DNA of 64,000 nucleotides from Rosa chinensis (GCF_002994745.2 NC_037090.1:34929501-34993500), one strand, 5' to 3'; shown: positions 35,729-47,820, numbered from the stretch's first letter. Translations and numbers: made by a program. The notes: generated by a model not told the origin, from the sequence alone.

Positions 35729-36600
35729 TAGAGGTGGCAAACGGGCCTGCTCGGCCCGACCCGGCCCATTTTAAGCTGGTCTAGTCCTGCTTCGTGCCGT
35801 GTTGTGCTTGGGCTGGCCAATTTATTATCGTGCCGGGCTCGTGCCGGCTCATTTACTTAAAAATTAAGCCCGGTCCGGCCCATGGCCCGAGCCCATATCG
35901 TGTTGGGCCGTGCTCGTGCCAGGTTAATAAACGGGCCGCGCTCGTGCCTACTCACTAAAAGCACAATTTTAAAATCTTAATTTGAACAAATAAAGATTAA
36001 TTTTATTTAACTATTTAGAAAATTAAAATAAATTAAGTTCTACAACGTTTTTATTAATCGTAGCTTTTTAAGATTAGTTTTCTAATAATTTTTTATATTC
36101 CACTATAAGAAATAAAGAAAGAAAAAAAAAACTCAAAATATATTGTTTTTAGTATATTATTGTGAGATTAATCTTTATTAATATAATGAAGATTTAGTAT
36201 CATATTATTCTTTAATTCCTTCATTCTATAGTTGTATTATGATGAGATTAGTCTTTATTAATAAACATATATTTAATATTTAGAAAAAATACTTATGTTA
36301 AAACAAGGATATAATGTTTTATATCACTATTTTGACAACATAAAAGAAATAGTATTGGTGGAATTGTCATGAGATTTTAAATAAAGAGATCAATATTCAA
36401 ATCTCATCATTGTAGTTTTTTAATATTTTTAAAAACACACACACACAACTCACTCAATGGTTGTAGTGTGAACTTCTTGCTATGCTGGTCAATTATGGGG
36501 TTATCATGAACTATTCATATGATCTTAGATTACATTGATCGTCTATGAGCATCAAATGAGTGAATCAAATGATCACGAGGAATTGAGTTCGGTTTAATTA
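35729..36600 (+). mobile_element. hAT-type element, left end intact, right end lost
   Basis: Starts tagaggtggcaaacgggcc, the same inverted repeat as the right end of 21541-22451. Then a ggcccg/cgtgcc-rich zone, then the AT-rich core. It lacks the matching right end and instead runs into the (ca)n extension shared with the copies at 33690-34210 and 48150-48830. Confidence 0.75.
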
Positions 36601-36616
36601 TATGATCATCTCATTT

Positions 36617-36937
36617 CCATAGGCTTTATGGCTTAATCTCATTTCCTGGGTAGGCCTTATGGCCTAATCTCAGGTCCAGCTGCATGTCTTTGGCCCCAGA
36701 AAGTCTGGACGGGATTCACCGGTTCCAGTTAGGCTGAAGAACACGCGGCGCTCCTAACCCGGGGTACCACATTCTAGGGAGTCTCTCTCTTTAGATTCCC
36801 TCGCGTGGAGCAAAACGAAGAAGGGTGGAAGGCCACTTGAGGTCCTACGCTCTTCTTCGGCGCCCTACCTCAAGGGTTTGAAGGACAGGAATCTGTTTTT
36901 CCCCTTGAGGGAGTTGAGGCAGCTAGGCCGCGCGAGA
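36617..36937 (-). repeat. Inverted copy of part of the gypsy 3' region
   Basis: Reverse complement of about 30205-30530 (and 51640-51960): it begins ccataggctttatggctta and runs through gtctggacgggattcaccgg to ggcagctaggccgcgcg. Confidence 0.9.
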
Positions 36938-37270
36938 ACTGTTTTAAGGAGTTAGACCGAAAAGTGGCCTAAGCTTTGTCCTGATGCATCATCAAGACCA
37001 TAAAGCCTATGGATATTAGGGTCACTTTTCGGTCTCATATCCACATCTCGACCATTCATTTTTCAGGTACTAATGTATAGATCATCTCTGCAAAATTTCA
37101 GTCAAATTGATGATCTTTAAGGTATCTGACTCACTTAAACCAATGGACAAACTGAATCTGTCCAACCTGAGCTATACTGCCAAGTATCAATATGTATTAT
37201 AGTAAGCTATTAAACTATCCTGAAAGTTTAATGACCAAAGCTTCTAGGAAAAGAGCCGGCTAGAATTTAC

Positions 37271-37938
37271 TTTGTCAATGTCCATATGATGGGTGATGGC
37301 AGCACCAGCAGTCTCTCCATATCCAGTGATGACATTGAGCACTCCATTAGGAACACTAGCCTTCATAAATAAATCACAATTAGCCAAAGTCACCACTAGC
37401 AATACGAATGTAAATATACATACAAGCTAATTCCCTTCTTAAATATGCGTATTATGCAGTACATTGAAATGGATATTTCACATACTCAATTATCAAAATT
37501 GTCAGAATGACAACGCAACATGTCCATAGTCTAGATAACACAACATATCAACTTTCTGGTCCAGATATATAACATTTTAAGCAACTGTGAAAAGGATTTT
37601 CCAAGCTTACCAACTTAGCTAGATGAGCATAATACAAAGCCGAAAGAGGTGATGTCATCAATGGATTTTCCAAGCTTAAATATGCGTATTATGCAGTACA
37701 TTGAAATGGATATTTCACATACTCAATTATCAAAATTGTCAGAATGACAACGCAACATGTCCATAGGCTAGATAACACAACATATCAACTTTCTGGTCCA
37801 GATATATAACATTTTAAGCAACTGTGAAAAGGATTTTCCAAGCTTACCAACTTAGCTAGATGAGCATAATACAAAGCCGAAAGAGGTGATTGCTTAGCAG
37901 GTTTGACAACCATTGTGCAACCTGTAAACATGAATTTC
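37271..37938 (-). pseudogene. Aldehyde dehydrogenase gene fragment, two exons
   Basis: Exon 37938-37848 (after a ttgcag acceptor, before GTAAGC) reads TGCTMVVKPAKQSPLSALYY then AHLAKL. Exon 37360-37271 reads [20 protein letters not shown] then [10 protein letters not shown], before GTAAAT. Both match the NAD-binding part of plant cytosolic/mitochondrial ALDH (VVKPAEQTPL, GVLNVVTGFG). The enzyme family oxidises aldehydes to acids with NAD(P)+. Preceding and following exons are absent here. The intron contains a 237-base tandem duplication that copies the end of the first exon (near 37617-37654). With introns kept, this is DNA-derived capture or a gene remnant. Confidence 0.9.
37439..37892. repeat. 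237-base tandem duplication in ALDH fragment
   Basis: 37439-37654 and 37676-37892 are near identical, offset by 237 bases. Each holds an end of the ALDH exon and the adjoining intron. Confidence 0.9.
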
Positions 37939-38011
37939 CTGCAATGAATGAAACAAGGACACGTGTACAAATGTACATAAGAATACATGCACATCAAAAT
38001 CAACCCACCAT

Positions 38012-38157
38012 TTCAAAGATCTCGTAAGTACTTGTTCCTTCTTGATCAATTTTGATGATTCTGTATATGGATTCATCATTTCATGTGGATATGTGAATTC
38101 TTGCAATTTGTTTGGTTAGGATCAGAGCTTAATATTTGAGGATCAATCCAACTGTAA
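38012..38157 (+). repeat. Inverted copy of an exon 1/intron junction from the right-edge gene
   Basis: Reads tttcaaagatctcgtaagta and onward. It is the reverse complement of about 61918-62062, covering the last bases of exon 1 (FKDL), the GTAAGT donor and the first ~130 bases of the intron. Confidence 0.9.
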
Positions 38158-38621
38158 ATGGAGGATCATCTGGTCGCCCAAAAATACTCGTGAAGAGATT
38201 TCAGTATTTAGCCAACCCTCAATTAGGAACTCAGTTGCATCATTATGGGGTTTGAGTCACACTACAAACTTTTCTGTGTTTTGAGTCTGAAGCTATGCTT
38301 CATTAAAGCTGATAAAACTCCTTAAAACAATTATATGCTCAAAAGCATTATCATGATCTAAAGGCTTAAACTGAAAATTCAAATTCAAGGACAGACAATT
38401 CAACACCCAGAAACATGAACTGATAATGGAAAGATTTGGTACACAACCCAACACCAATCAACATAAAAAGGAAACCCCATAATGAAAGAAGAAATAAATA
38501 ACGCAGAAAAACAAAAACTCCTCCAATAGATTACACTCATAATAGAAAAGAAATTGGATTCAAATACTACATTGCAAAAACCCCATTACTCGTTTGTGAC
38601 ATCAAAATACAATGTAGAAAG

Positions 38622-39225
38622 TTACTTGTTGAACAACTCAACCCTGTACTCCATCTCCTTCTCTGCCATACGAAAAATCTGCACACAATTATTTAAAATG
38701 CATGAGTTCCAGGACAACAACTCAATAGCAAAACAGTACCACTCTGTTTTATTGTTTACTTGGATCCTTCTTGAACAGCTAGAGAGACAATTTCATAAAA
38801 GAGCAAGCAAGAGAGGGTTAGAATAATCAGTCCTGTAAGTAAACAACTATCCCACACTGTTCTCAATTTACCTAACCGCACATCTAGAGAACAAAGCATC
38901 ATACCTCGGCACAACCAGCGACCTCCTCATTCTCAATTTACTCCTGAATCGATGAAAGCGATTTCTCATACCTCTTCATACTCTCAAATGTGCTCTGAAA
39001 TTTAAACATCCCCCAGTAGAGAAATCCCCCCTTCAACAACAAGTCGAGCATTGTTTGCCTCTCCGTCACAAACTAGTTAAACATAGCTTCCTTCTCCATC
39101 AAATTTTTGCACAGAGATGCAAGGTTGCCCGATTCTCCACCCTCCCCCTGCTGGCGCTTGGCGGCACGGATACCGACACGGTATCCGGCTCGATAACTCC
39201 TCTGGTCACGCAAGAATCTGAACAT
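38622..39225 (-). pseudogene. Two-exon pseudogene of unidentified family
   Basis: Exon 39225-38905 (321 bases) starts MFRFLRDQRSYRAGYRVG and continues through SLCKNLMEKEAMFN-stop-FVTERQTMLDLLLKGGFLY to SMKRYEKSLSSIQE-stop-IENEEVAGCAE. Donor GAG|GTATGA. Exon 38678-38622 follows a gtgcag acceptor and reads IFRMAEKEMEYRVELFNK then TAA. Both exon lengths are multiples of three and the phase fits, so about 125 residues were once encoded. Two internal stops remain. The product was mostly helical and charged. I do not recognise it. It may have had further upstream exons. Confidence 0.6.
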
Positions 39226-39270
39226 TTTCTCGCATTTTTTCTTCCGATCTAAACCTGCCTTTTCGGTGAG

Positions 39271-39271
<1 letters not shown>

Positions 39272-39309
<38 letters not shown>
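39272..39309. repeat. (ta)n microsatellite
   Basis: About 19 uninterrupted ta units. Confidence 0.95.
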
Positions 39310-39313
<4 letters not shown>

Positions 39314-39358
39314 GGCTACAGTGTCATTTATTTTGATGACCACAGACCTCTCCCATGT

Positions 39359-39630
39359 TTTTTTTTTTTTTCCGAGAAAAACGAAGAAACTTCAATTAAT
39401 CAATCGAAAATCATATTTTAGAAGAGACAGAGACCAAAACCCCAAGTACAACCGTGATGATAGGTACTATTGAGCCAAACGGCCCAAACTCTAACAACAT
39501 TACGCCCCTTTTCAAGGCTACAAATTTTCACATAATCCCAAGATTTCCGGTGATACCTTGTAGTCAATTGCAAAGAAGACTGCGCCATTTTCCATACCGT
39601 GTCCAAAAAATACCAGACCACGTGTCAAAA
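39359..39630 (-). mobile_element. Non-LTR element 3' end
   Basis: On the minus strand the sequence ends gaagtttcttcgtttttctc followed by a run of A (poly-T at 39359-39371 on the plus strand), the look of a plant LINE 3' end. The sequence at 41270-42000 may be more of the same element, separated by inserted material. Confidence 0.55.
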
Positions 39631-41269
39631 ATTGGTACGCTAAAATTAAGCGCTCAATTTAACCCTGCAATGATGTAGTCGTTAGTAGTAAAGAATAAGC
39701 AAGGATCGTTCGATGCCAGAGATTGAGGGTAACTATATTAATCACACAAAAGAAAACAAAACAAAACAAAACTACACTAAAAGAAACGTCACACAACAAA
39801 AAGAAAAGAGAGAAAGATGGAGGGTTAGATAGGGGATAGAAGACTGCAATCCTAAAAACGAACTGAACTGGGGGTTTTTGGGTTTTTAACGAAAATAAAC
39901 AGAAAAGAACACAATTTTGAATTTAGGGTTTTGAAAGATAATGACGAAGATGTTAAGAACTCGGAAATCCACCACCAAAATATGCTTGAGACAAATTTAT
40001 CATCCTAGTTTCAATTACTAAGTCGTGAAAAAGGTTTCAATCAAGAACAAACCATGAAGCATGCGTGAGTTCTTATTACTTCCTTAGATTACTTAAGCAA
40101 GATGAACGCACCATTACTAAGCCTTTAGAATAAACAATCAAGGTATAGAACGCTATCCTATCAACAATTCATTCTAAGCATTAATCACGTGTGGAAGTTT
40201 GATCGAAACAAGTATGCAAAACTAGTGTGGAACGCCTACCTAGCATGCAATCCTTTTTATTTGGTTTCACCTATTGTCCTATAGGTTTCACTACCATTGA
40301 AACAAGCATTATTAACCGTTTAGGAGATTAAAATACCTATTTCTAGCCCCACTCACATGATCATAATATTTTATGTGCGCATTCATAAAACATAAACATG
40401 CAAGAGTTATCTGTAAACCAAAACCAAATAAACAATTTCACCACAAAGCAATCACGAAACTAGGAATCAAAATATTGTCAAAAACATATCTTAGGGGCTT
40501 CAAACCTCGCCCCTAACAAAAGTAGATTAGCCACACATATAAGTTTGTCTCAAAATTCACAACTAAAAACATATAAGTTTGAATTACAAGAAAATAAAAA
40601 CCGTAAAGGGCAGAAGATGAGAGCCACGAATTCACTTTTAGGCAGCCTTGAACGCAAGAACTCCCTTCAAGATGGTACACGGCAAGGCTTGATGAAGATG
40701 GATGATGGTGTGCACGGTTTTTGCTCTTGAAGGACTTGGGAATTTCAAGACTTTGTGTGCTAGGGTTTAGGGCAGAAGATGGCGCTGTAGGGTGGTTGTT
40801 TTCAACGTGTTCTGCTTCTCTATATATATGTGGAGCACCCCCAAGTTTCCTTTCCCAATTCTGCTTTGAAAGCCTCTACTAGTTGCTTGAGGATTACTCT
40901 ACTTGGTGCATAATTAAATGATTTTCAAGCCTTAATAATCTTCCCAAAATCTTGAGGAATCATTCTAGGACTCTCCTTCATATTTGCAGCAGCAACAACC
41001 TTCCAAAAATGCCCTGGAAATCCGTCCAAAGAAGAATTCTGCAAAACTGTTCTGTTTTGACTAGGATTCAATTTCTGACTCTGAAGCTTCCTTCTTGGAC
41101 AAGGAACGACTTCGTCTTGAAAATTTTCTGGATGGTTCTTGACTCCCACGTGCTCTATGACACCATATATTCTAGATTGATCAAGTGCCCTAGTGATAAC
41201 TTCAACAACCCCTTGCACATCAGATATGAACCGCAAAAGACCTCCTCCTACCAACTGTTCAAGATCAGT
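39631..41269 (-). mobile_element. LTR-like insertion related to the solo LTR at 8382-9875
   Basis: Shares with the solo LTR the blocks aatttaac-ctg, gtagt-gt-agta and aagcaaggatcgttc / aagcagggatcgttc in the same order, and has a TATA-like tract (tctatatatatgtgg, near 40820). On the minus strand it would end accaatttttgaca. No matching TSD was found, so the right limit is approximate. The 109-codon minus frame at 40925-41254 is unidentified. Confidence 0.4.
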
Positions 41270-42403
41270 CTCCCCCCCCCCCCCAACCTTTTACCAAACC
41301 TCCACCCCTGCCAGCATGAAGACCGCCACCAACACAATGTTAGTACAATCCCTCCACTACCACACTCCCATGGAGACCACTCATACAACATTTCAGGTCC
41401 ACAGTTCAAATCTAGACCACCGAGGCTAACCTGCCAAAGCGCAAGAGTTTGACGCCGCTAGCCACCCCGCCGGTGAAAATCGCTCATACCCGGGTCAAAA
41501 CCTAAAGTGTCTTGGCTAGGAAGACCCAGCCAAGCACGAGCCCGCAACCACGACCAAGGTAGATGCATCACCATTGCTATCCCAGCAACAGAAACACATA
41601 AAGCGAACGTCCCGCCTGTGACAATACTACACCACTAGAATCCTCCAAGATCCCATCCGACTACAACCGCTATACTCCGACGAGGCAAAGAGCCTTCATC
41701 AACATTGCAGCGTCACTGGACGAGGGAAACCAACGAAAAAAATCCTACTTTTCACTCCAAGTTTTGTGGAACAAAAAGACTCTGTGTAGAGCTTAATCTC
41801 CCCGATTAAGGGCTAGGCGATCAAGAAAAACAATTTTGTAGTTGGACAGCCGCCCAAGCAGGCACCTAGAAAATTTGGCTTGTTGAGTGGCACTACGCAG
41901 ACTAACGAAAATCAAACCAACATCTTTCTTCTACCAGATCAGTCGAGTGTTTCAGATTGGATTCAGGAAGGGAATATTATTTTCTGTAACTGTAAGTGGC
42001 GGTTACTATGGTTTACTATGGTTGATCTTGTGGTAGACCTTTGAACTCGTCTTTATCCCAATACTAAAGACTGGTGAAAGAAGGTTTAGGAGAATCAGTT
42101 AATGATGTAGGGTCCAAATTTGTAAGAGAATCACTGGGAATTTGGTGGGTTTGGGAGGGAGGTGGTGGTCAAAGGGAGTGAGTCTTAGTCTTTGTTGATA
42201 TTATCAGTGTGTTTAAAGCCTTTGAAGTCTGAGTCGGCAAGGATGGGAGAGCAGCAAATAAGAGAGAATGAGAGGAAGAGAGTGAGAAGATGTGGGACAG
42301 CAAGGTGTCTCTCTTCTCTTTGATCTGTACAACTAACAGATGAGAGATGATAGATATAATTGGGTCTAATAATACCTGGGCTTTAAGAATGTAATTGTGT
42401 ATG
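41270..42403 (-). other. Probable LINE-derived segment
   Basis: On the minus strand: gtggcggtcttcatgctgg, ggtggctagcggcgtcaaac and similar G/T-rich text, common in untranslated parts of plant LINEs. A C-run of 14 lies at about 41271-41284. No protein motif recognised. Confidence 0.35.
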
Positions 42404-43162
42404 TGTAATACCCCGAATTTTCCTTATCAATTTTCATGTGATTTTCAAAAATTAATAAGTTGTTGGTTGGTACGATTGGTTGTGTTGTGGATGAAGTGAA
42501 AATGTTTCGGATGAATAATTACTCGAAACGTTTATTTTTCAAGGGGTCAAGAGTTGACTTTTTATTCCTTGAGTTTCTACAAAAAATTCCTTCACAAGTG
42601 TCGTAGATCACGTCAATAAGAGTTCGTAGACATGTAGAACGCATTTTTCTGAGATCGTATGAAAAAGTTATGATCTGTGGAAGTTTATACTATTTCATAA
42701 GATTTCCCTATTAATAGAAAAATCCCAGAAAAATATTAGAATTTTTCGTTTTTGGAAAGTGTCCAGAAACCCTCGACCCGACCCTAACCCCGCCGGATTT
42801 CCTCCATGCAGTGGCGAACAATAGCTGCACTAACCTAGATCAAGACGCCTTGATGTCGCCGTCCTCCCTATGGTGTTCTCTTCCACTGATTTTCACCGTA
42901 CACAGCGAATCGAAACCAGCAAAACCGGTGGCAGCCGACCCGGATTGAACTTCCTCCTCCAGCCACTACTGAGCTCAAAACTTGTTGAGTTTTGAAGCCA
43001 TCTTTCTCCTTGCTCGATCCATAGTAGTCTTGAAGATCGATTCAACTTGTGGAACTTAAAATTTAAATTTGAAATTCTAGGTCACCTCGAGCTTTCGAGC
43101 TTGATCTAGGCCGAATTGGCCTTAGTGCTAGGTGCTTGACAAAGTTGGTTTGAGCAGATTGT
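42404..43162 (+). mobile_element. LTR, left part (chromovirus-like), split by the CACTA element
   Basis: Starts tgtaataccccgaattttcc, a typical chromovirus-type LTR start, and shares its block order with 16655-17460. It is cut at 43162 by the CACTA insertion and continues from 47821 (ggagacgcattggaattt, gttcagaggcgaggtgata) to about 48000. Confidence 0.7.
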
Positions 43163-46100
43163 CACTATGCCAAAAACCTTATCAGACTACACTTTTTAGA
43201 CAACGAAAAAAAAAATTCCGTTGTGTGTTGGTTAAAACTGCTTCACACAACGAGTTTAATGAGATTTAGTTGTATAAGGACATCAGAAATCATATTTTCT
43301 TTTGTTCAAGATTGTTGTACAACACTTACAAGGATTTGTGTGCTGTCTGAATGAAAAAAAAAATTCCCTCCCACCTTTGCTCAAATTTGGGTCGAAATTT
43401 TGACTCAACTTGTACAACAGTATAGTTGTATCTATTGTATGAGAGTAAATTGCAAAAATATCATACAACACATTTTTTATATGTGTTGTGCAAGTTTGGA
43501 AGAAAAATAGATGTCCCTTAAAATGAGAGTCATTACCCCCAAAACGGCCAATTTTTGGGTGAAATGCTTGTAAGCTCCTACAACAGAATGAGCTATATTT
43601 GTTGTGTGAATGTGAGATGGCAATCCTAAGCAGGTGAATTGAGTTTTTAATTCGCACTAGCTAGGCGGGAGACTTTCTTGTTGGGTCTCTAAATTTCAAG
43701 TGTAGACTATCAGACAACCAAAATTCATTTATGCATTGTCTGAATTGATTATACAATGTAAAAAATTACATTTAATGTGCCTCTGTCTATGCACATTGTC
43801 ACCCATTTTCAAGAATTAGCTAGTCTTCCAAAAAAACTGCAAAACCCATCTTCTAGCTTCTGAAAGCAGAACCCATTTTCTTCTCTTAAAGAATCGAATC
43901 CATCTTCTTCTGGAAGCCCATCTTCTTCTGAAAACTCATCTTCTGAAAACATTCGACTAGGTTCGATCTACTCGGACAAAGAAAAAAAAAATTCACACTT
44001 CCCTTCTCTCATTTCACTTCTCTCTCTGCGATTCTCTGAGTCGCAAACCCTAACCTCTCTTTTCTTTGATCTTCGATTTTTGGTTTTCAAGATGCGGGAG
44101 ATTCTGCTGTCTCTACTCTGTCGACTTGAGATTGGGGTTCCATTGGTAAAGGAGGATTTCAAGTTCGATCTATAAGAAGAGGGTTCTGTGTACTGAAAGA
44201 GGAGGTTATTTGCTCTACAGGTTCTCCGTAGTAGGAAGAAGAAGCTCATCAACAGAAATGAACGCTGGGTCTTCAAAACTCCAACAAATCTCGTGAGTTC
44301 ATGGCTGAGACATCTAAGACGATGAGATCAAAACAACGGCGCTCAAGCAACAAGATTAGGGTTTGGGAAAAGGACAAGCGAAACGACTGCGTAAGGTCCT
44401 CCGCCCATTTCGTCCACCTACTCTATGCATTCAGATTCAATTTCGGTAACGAAATTTCCTTACATTAGCAATTTTGTAGAAATTGAAAGTTGGGTTTCTA
44501 GACCTGAAACAGATCTTGAATTGAAAGTTGGGTTTCTGTAGAAACTGGGATTAAAATATTGTGTTCTGGTTAGAGTTGGTTTTTGTATTGGGTATGTGTA
44601 TTTGTTTCTTGATTGGTGTTGCTTGGTATTGGGTATGTGTTCTGGTTAGGATACTATTTTGAATGAAGATGAATGCCTGAAATTGAAAAGGAGAAGAATT
44701 ATTCGATAAGTGAAAGTTGAATGGTTCAACGTATATTCCAGATACTGAATTATGCCTCTTTACCACTTGATGCACGGCAAGCCAAATCTAAATGGTGAGA
44801 CTTTGTTGTTGTATTAGGAATCATGTCATTGTTTCAGGGTCCAAAGAAAGGCAGAAAGCTCCCATTCGCAGGTTCAAAGAAGAAGCCGGTAACTCTCTGC
44901 TCCTTATTCTTATGGTGTTTTAGTTTTACAGTTGTAAGATTTAGGATGTTTTGACTGATCGGGGTGGTGCCTTAATAGGAGAAGGTGGTGAACCCACTGT
45001 TCGAGAAGCACCAGAAGTAGTTCAGGATCGGAGGGGCATTGCCTCTGAAGAGGGATCTGACCCGATTCGTCAAATGGCCCAAGGCTGTTCAGATTCAAAG
45101 GAAGAAGAAAGTCCTCAAGCAGAGGCTCAAGGTCCCACCACCTCTCAACCAGTTCACAAAGACCCTTAATAAGAACCTCGGTATGTATTCCATCCTATTC
45201 TTTTTGTTTCACATGTTTCGCACATAATTAACATAATTATTATCTCAGTATAATGGATTAGATTGCATTTTGCTGTTAATTTGTGATTGAGTATTCAATT
45301 CATGTGTGTTGTTATGTTGGAAGAGCGAGTTTTCGGTACTGTTGCTTTGCCAAATATCAAATTGTCAGAAGTCTGATCAGTGTTTTGATGCTATAACCAA
45401 CTATGCTTGAATTTGCTCTACTATACTTGCATTTTCTTCCCAACACTTGTGTAGGCATTTTTGTTTTGTTTTTTGTAGATTGAATTGTTCAGTGTTGTTG
45501 CTAGATAATTCCAGTATTTCGTAATAAGTTTTCTCCCGTGGTAGTTTCTTTTCCAAAGTTCATTGCAATTGTATTTCTATGCCCTTGTTAAAATTCAGGG
45601 TTATGGTAAACATGTTCATGTGAGTTGATGCTAGTGTTTATAATATTCTGTATATGTTCTATTTCATCTTGTTTTTGTGGGGAGCAAGATTGATGTTGGT
45701 TCCACTAGTCTAGACTACTCGATTTAATATATCCATTTTTTTTTTTTTGCTTCCCTGTAGCAACAAGCATGTTCAAGATGCTTCTGAAGTACAGGCCTAG
45801 AGACAAAGCAGAGAAGAAGGAGCGTCTTTTGAAAAGGGCTCAAGCAGAGACTGAAGGAAAAGACTGTTGAAGCCAAGAAGCCTATTGTTGTGAAGTACGG
45901 TCTCAACCATGTCACCTACCTCATTGAGCATGTATTATTCTCTACCTTCTACTAATGTTGTATTTCCTTATTATTGATTCTGTTTGAGTGACATTGTCTA
46001 TAATGCATTTATTTGCAGAACAAGGCCCAGCTTGTCGTTATCGCTCATGATGTCAATCCAATTGAGTTGCTTTATGCAGAAAGATGGAGATCCCCTTTTG

Positions 46101-47817
46101 CATTGTGAAGAGCAAAGCACGTTTGGGAGTGGTAATTCTTCTTACATATACATTCTATTTTTTTGTTCTACCATGCCACGACTGCTTGAACAAACTTTCA
46201 CTATCTTCTCATAGAATCCTTAACCTTTATATGTTATAATGTCACTTAATTTTTTGTCATGCCTGGCCCACTTGAGCTGGCATCAAGTTAGTATAATTGA
46301 TTCTCTAAAACTACTGCCACTATTTTCCATGAGTTTCACCAGCGTCCATGGTAAGAGTCCGTCCATGGAATATGCAAAGTTGAGGAATGATTCACTAGAA
46401 AGTGAATTTGGACATGCTCTTGGAGCTAATTTCTCTATAAAAAAATCTGCTGCCTACCATTTTGGTCCATTTTTGGCTTTGTATAGAGTAGCAATTATTT
46501 TGTTTCATGTGTTGAAGCTAACAATCTAGCAATTCTTTGTTCAAGACATAAGGTAATGTGCCATCAAGGTAATTGACTAATATTTACTTCTCTTACATGA
46601 TGCACCATTTCATATAATTTTCTAGTTGTGTCTGTTGATTTAGAAATACCCCAGAGAAATTTATTCTGGTTGCTGGTCACTACGAATTTAAGTTTTTGCA
46701 TTTCTATCATTTCAGGTTAGACATGACCAACTTCTGACCCTTCTTTTTACTGACTGACTAGCATATGGGAAACTTTCAATGCTATATATAACTCATTTTA
46801 TGTAACTTATTCTAGTAAAGAAGTTTCTAACTGAATTTTACATAAGCTTTTATTCCTCTTCTAGTTCACGTGAGACTCACTTCTCTATTTAAATTTCCTG
46901 AGTTTAGTTGCGTCCTGCTTCTTGATATGTCTGTTCAAAGTTTGAAGTCTTATATATTCTGCACTGGTTATTAGCTTGTAATTTCATTCATACTATTTTG
47001 CAAATATTGTAGTCATGTATTCTTAGCCTCTTTAAATTATTGTTTCAGGAATATTGTGCGGCAATGTGCATATTCAAATGTTAAAGCTACTGAACTGATT
47101 CTCCCACAGTTTGTTAACTAATATTACACCATAGTGGTGGCAGAAGCAGAAGAAAGAAAAGAGGAGCAGTAGGAGCAGGCATTAGTAGTGGTTGAAGTGG
47201 GCAAGCAATCATAAATAGTCCAATAATCACTGTATCCATTTCTAGCACACTTATGTTTTTATCTCTGATGCAATGTAAGACAATAAATTCTGATTCATGA
47301 CTTTGTGGAACAATGACTAATACGAATGTATATATCTTGGTGGATCCAATGTATTTTGAAGTTTGAAGTATGGGTTGAAGTACTCTAGTTCATTTGATGG
47401 TTTGCATCAAATTTTATTTCCATTTAGTCACTACTGTTCATTAGGTAAATGCATGTTTAAATGATCATACAACAGATTTCTCAGATATCAGACAGTGGTT
47501 TTTTTGAAAAAATAAAGTCTTCTAATTAACTCTCACACAACAGAAAACACTAGAACTCTGTTGTCTGAAAAACTTAACAAACAACGGATTTAAACCAAGC
47601 ACTGTTGTTTGAAGGCAGTGCTTCAATTGCTACGCATAGCATCTACCGAGCCATAACACAACAGTTATACCACATACCCGTTGCCTGTTTGCATATCAGA
47701 CAACTGTGTTCCACTGTTGTCTGAATTTTCAACAGACAACGGCTCGCTCTACAACGGTGGCACTCCAAATCAGACAAAAGTTTATGTCTGTCTTCCGATA
47801 AGTTTTTTGGCATAGTG
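43163..47817 (+). mobile_element. CACTA (En/Spm) transposon carrying a ribosomal protein gene fragment
   Basis: Both ends are CACTA termini: cactatgccaaaaaccttat at 43163 and, reading inward from 47817, cactatgccaaaaaacttat. The 3-base duplication tgt flanks it (43160-43162 and 47818-47820). Subterminal zones hold many copies of acaacgg/cagacaac-type motifs in both orientations, as expected for binding sites of a CACTA transposase. No transposase ORF is present, so it is nonautonomous. The middle contains five ribosomal L7a exons with introns, making it a gene-capturing CACTA element. Confidence 0.95.
44838..46129 (+). pseudogene. RPL7A: Ribosomal protein eL8 (L7a) gene fragment captured by CACTA
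   Basis: Exons in order: 44838-44888 (GPKKGRKLPFAGSKKKP); 44979-45180 (EKVVNPLFEKHQK-stop, [40 protein letters not shown]); 45761-45930 ([38 protein letters not shown]); 46019-46129 (NKAQLVVIAHDVNPIEL, CRKMEIPFCIVKSKARLG). Introns keep their splice signals, except that the last donor is altered (GAGCATGTATT). This protein is a component of the large ribosomal subunit that binds 28S rRNA. Damage: CAG to TAG at 45022-45024, one extra A near 45860, a roughly 20-base deletion near 46070. The first methionine exon and the C-terminal third are missing. Retained introns show capture from genomic DNA, not through RNA. Confidence 0.95.
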
Positions 47818-47820
47818 TGT

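Noticed and set aside
39626..41550. LTR bounded by the repeat accacg at 39626-39631 and 41545-41550
   Set aside because: The right boundary falls inside continuous LINE-like text and the start does not resemble the related solo LTR.
44092..44175. ATG followed by MREIL as a beta-tubulin start inside the CACTA element
   Set aside because: Only five residues agree; the next codons do not resemble tubulin. Probably coincidence or untranslated cargo.
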